A DNA stretch of 64,000 bases from Struthio camelus (Eukaryota; Chordata; Aves; Struthioniformes; Struthionidae): contig NC_090946.1 in the NCBI RefSeq assembly GCF_040807025.1, positions 5,498,001-5,562,000 on the forward strand, given 5' to 3'. This document shows, one piece after another, positions 61,891-64,000 of this stretch (position 1 is its first letter; each line of letters opens with the position of its first letter). Both the position numbers and the translations under genes were made by a program. A model generated the notes under the pieces. It made no database searches, was not told where the DNA came from, and saw only the letters and a list, made by a program, of their open reading frames with translations.

Positions 61891-62124
61891 GGACAGCAAG
61901 GCTGCCCCAAAGCAGTCCCTGAGGACACGTGCGACACAGTAGGGCTCTGCCCCTGCGGAGCCACAGCCTGGCCATGGTGGGGATCACCCGCTCAATGTAT
62001 AGCCCACTGGGGCCTGATGAGGACTGCGGACACAGTGGGGAACTGCCTCCAGCCTCCCTCCCACGCAGCCCTTCAGCACTACCTGAGTTTCTGTACACTT
62101 CCCCTGGGACTGTCTCGCTTTGCG

Positions 62125-62130
62125 ATTAAA
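62125..62130 (+). promoter_or_regulatory. ATTAAA polyadenylation signal of gene F
   Basis: Same context as in the other genes, about 235 bp after the TGA. Confidence 0.65.
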
Positions 62131-62450
62131 AGCCCACAAGTGCTTGGAGGCTCGGCTCCAGGGCCAGTGCTCTTCTGCGAGAGCCCTCAGTCAATTGCTG
62201 CTCTGCGCCTGGTCCCTGGTGTCTGTACGCAGTGGGAAAGTGCCCCCGCTTGGGCTCAGCGGCTGTTGGTTGTGCTGCATCTGGGAAAAGTGTGCCCGCG
62301 TGGGAGGTGAGCTTCCCCTGGGAGAGAGAAGGATGCCCAGCAGCTGTGAAGCGACTGTGGGCAGGCACTTGCCACCCTCGCCCCTGCCCTGGCAGAGGGC
62401 TCTGGCATGTGGGATGGAGGGAAAGTGCTGGGGTGGCACCAGGTGCTGGC

Positions 62451-63062
62451 CAGTGCCCTGCCCTTGCCTGGGTGCTGCTGCCAGAACTTAGAGGAGGTCA
62501 GAGAGGCCTGTAAGTCATGGCTGGGCTGAACAGCTTGGCCAGCACAGCCAGGCATGAGCAAAGGTCCCCTTGGCTCCCAAAGCCACCCCCACGATTACCG
62601 CAGATGCTGCACTGGCTGCCCTTCCAGGCACTGTGTTGGAGAGAAACGAGGGTGCGGGGTTGGGGTCATGGCTCATTCACCAGACACACACCAGGAGTGT
62701 CATTGTCCCATGTCCCCGCTGCAGTCAGTGTGGAGAAAGGGGCCCTGTAGAGTGGGAGGTAGGACGCAGGTCCAGGCTGGGCTGAAGCGCCCCGGGCGCT
62801 GTCTCCCTCTGCCCTCCCCGCTCTGTACCTCCCCCTGGACTTGCAGGGAGCAGCATCTGGCAGCTCAGCAGTGGCATTGCCCACCCCAGGCCTATGCCAC
62901 TCAGGGTAAAGAAGCCCTTTGTCTCTCTGCACGGCCTGGAAGGCCTTGGAGAGGCCAGGGCTTTCCAGAGCCTTTTCTCTTGTGCTGAGGAGTAAGTGCA
63001 TCTCTACAGGGCCAACAGCATGCCACAACTCACTTTGCCCTGCACTGGGCCTTGTCTTCACA
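62451..63062. other. Type II spacer segment after gene F, no gene
   Basis: Close match to 7649-8258 and 22739-23348. No gene is recognised. Confidence 0.6.
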
Positions 63063-64000
63063 GCATCACAGAATGGTTGAGGTTGGCAGGGACCTCTGGA
63101 GATCATCGAGTCCAACTCCCCTGCTCAAGCACGGTCACCTCCAGCCCATTGCCCACGACCCTCTCCACACACCGCTGCAATAACTCCAAGCAGGGACACT
63201 CCACAACCTCGCGGGGCAACCTGCTTCGTCAGTGCTCTGGCACCCTCACACCAAACAAGTTTTTCCTCCTCTCCAGATGAAACTTCCTCTGTTTCAGTTT
63301 GTGCCCATTGCCTCGTGTCCTCTCAGTGGACACCTCTGACAAGAGCCTGGCCCCATCCTCTTGATGGGATTCATAACCACCTATAAGATCCCCCCTCAGT
63401 CTTCCGCTCTCCGTGCTGAACAGCCCCAGACCAGAACTGCACACAGCACCCCCATGCTGCACCCGCTAAGGAGCACGTGGGGCCTCCCCAGGCATGAGTT
63501 GAGGGCAAGGATCACCTCCCTCGACCTCCGGCCAACACTCTAATGCAGCCCTGCACACCGTTGGCCTTCTTGGCCATTGGGGTCAGCTTGTTCTCCACCA
63601 GGCCTCCCTGCTCCTTCTATGCACACCTGCTTCCCACTACCTCAGCCCCCAGCCTGTACCGGTGCTGGGGGTTGTCCCTCCCGGGCTGCAGGCCTCTGCA
63701 CTTCCCTTCACTCAACTTCAAGACGCTCCCCTCTGCCCATCGCTCCAGCCTGGCCAGCTCCCGCAGAATGGCACCTCTGCCCTCTGGCCTAGCAGCCACT
63801 CCTCCCACCTTTGGCTCATCAGCAAACTTGCTGCCAGCGCCCTCTCTCCCTTCCTCCAAGTCACTGAGCAATAACTTGAACTGTACTGCACCCACTCTTC
63901 ACCCCTGCGGCACACCACGAGGGGATACACGCTGATCCACCTCAACTCTGTCCCGCTCTGCACAACCCTCTGAGCTCTGCCATACAGCCAGCTTTCAAGA
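63063..64000 (-). mobile_element. CR1 LINE fragment (older copy) after gene F, cut by the window edge
   Basis: Matches the B-C and C-D form (ATCACAGAATGGTTGAGG at the left end). Broken reverse transcriptase relics lie on the - strand (63229-63462, RLRGDLIGGYES; 63617-63895). The array probably continues beyond 64000. Confidence 0.8.

Overview
The window looks like a GC-rich bird (or at least sauropsid) chromosome segment. It carries a head-to-tail tandem array of one gene, all copies on the + strand, separated by CR1 LINE sequence that lies on the - strand. The bird assignment rests on the abundance of CR1, including near full-length copies with the typical octamer-like 3' end, on very compact introns (about 85-550 bp) and on the GC content. 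It is an inference; no species marker is visible.

The repeated gene encodes a type I membrane receptor of the scavenger receptor cysteine-rich (SRCR) superfamily, most like the WC1 / CD163L1 / SCART group of T-cell and myeloid receptors. Each full copy has 13 coding exons, all joined in phase 1: a leader exon, seven exons of one SRCR domain each, one transmembrane exon, and four cytoplasmic exons with tyrosine motifs (YEEL, PYY, GYDDAS, GYDDV). I call the copies A to F.

Layout: gene A, 3' half only (1-2793, cut by the window edge); CR1 fragment (3359-5330); gene B, a deletion pseudogene that fuses leader to tail (6578-7086); spacer, CR1 fragment and full-length CR1 (7650-14741); gene C, intact, about 973 aa (15962-22176); spacer, CR1 fragment and full-length CR1 (22739-29832); gene D, with a 1-bp deletion in the SRCR5 exon (31053-37273); CR1 fragment and full-length CR1 (37839-44494); gene E, intact, about 969 aa (45708-51910); CR1 fragment (52475-54460); gene F, frameshifted in the SRCR1 exon (55684-61890); spacer and CR1 fragment running off the end (62451-64000).

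Gene-to-gene periods are about 15.1 kb where the full-length CR1 is present and about 10 kb where it is absent. The full-length CR1 sits at the same site in three intergenic spacers and is missing from two, so it inserted once and was copied by segmental duplication. Two different versions of the left half of the spacer are shuffled among the copies, which points to unequal crossing-over or gene conversion.

SRCR3-SRCR7 and their introns are almost identical among copies. Most amino acid differences fall in the membrane-distal SRCR1 and SRCR2, plus a Pro-Ala repeat of variable length in SRCR6. Each leader is preceded by the same promoter block: paired GATA motifs, inverted CCAAT and TATATATT. 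All genes end at an ATTAAA polyadenylation signal. The picture is a young, actively rearranging immune-receptor family with functional, truncated and dead members side by side.
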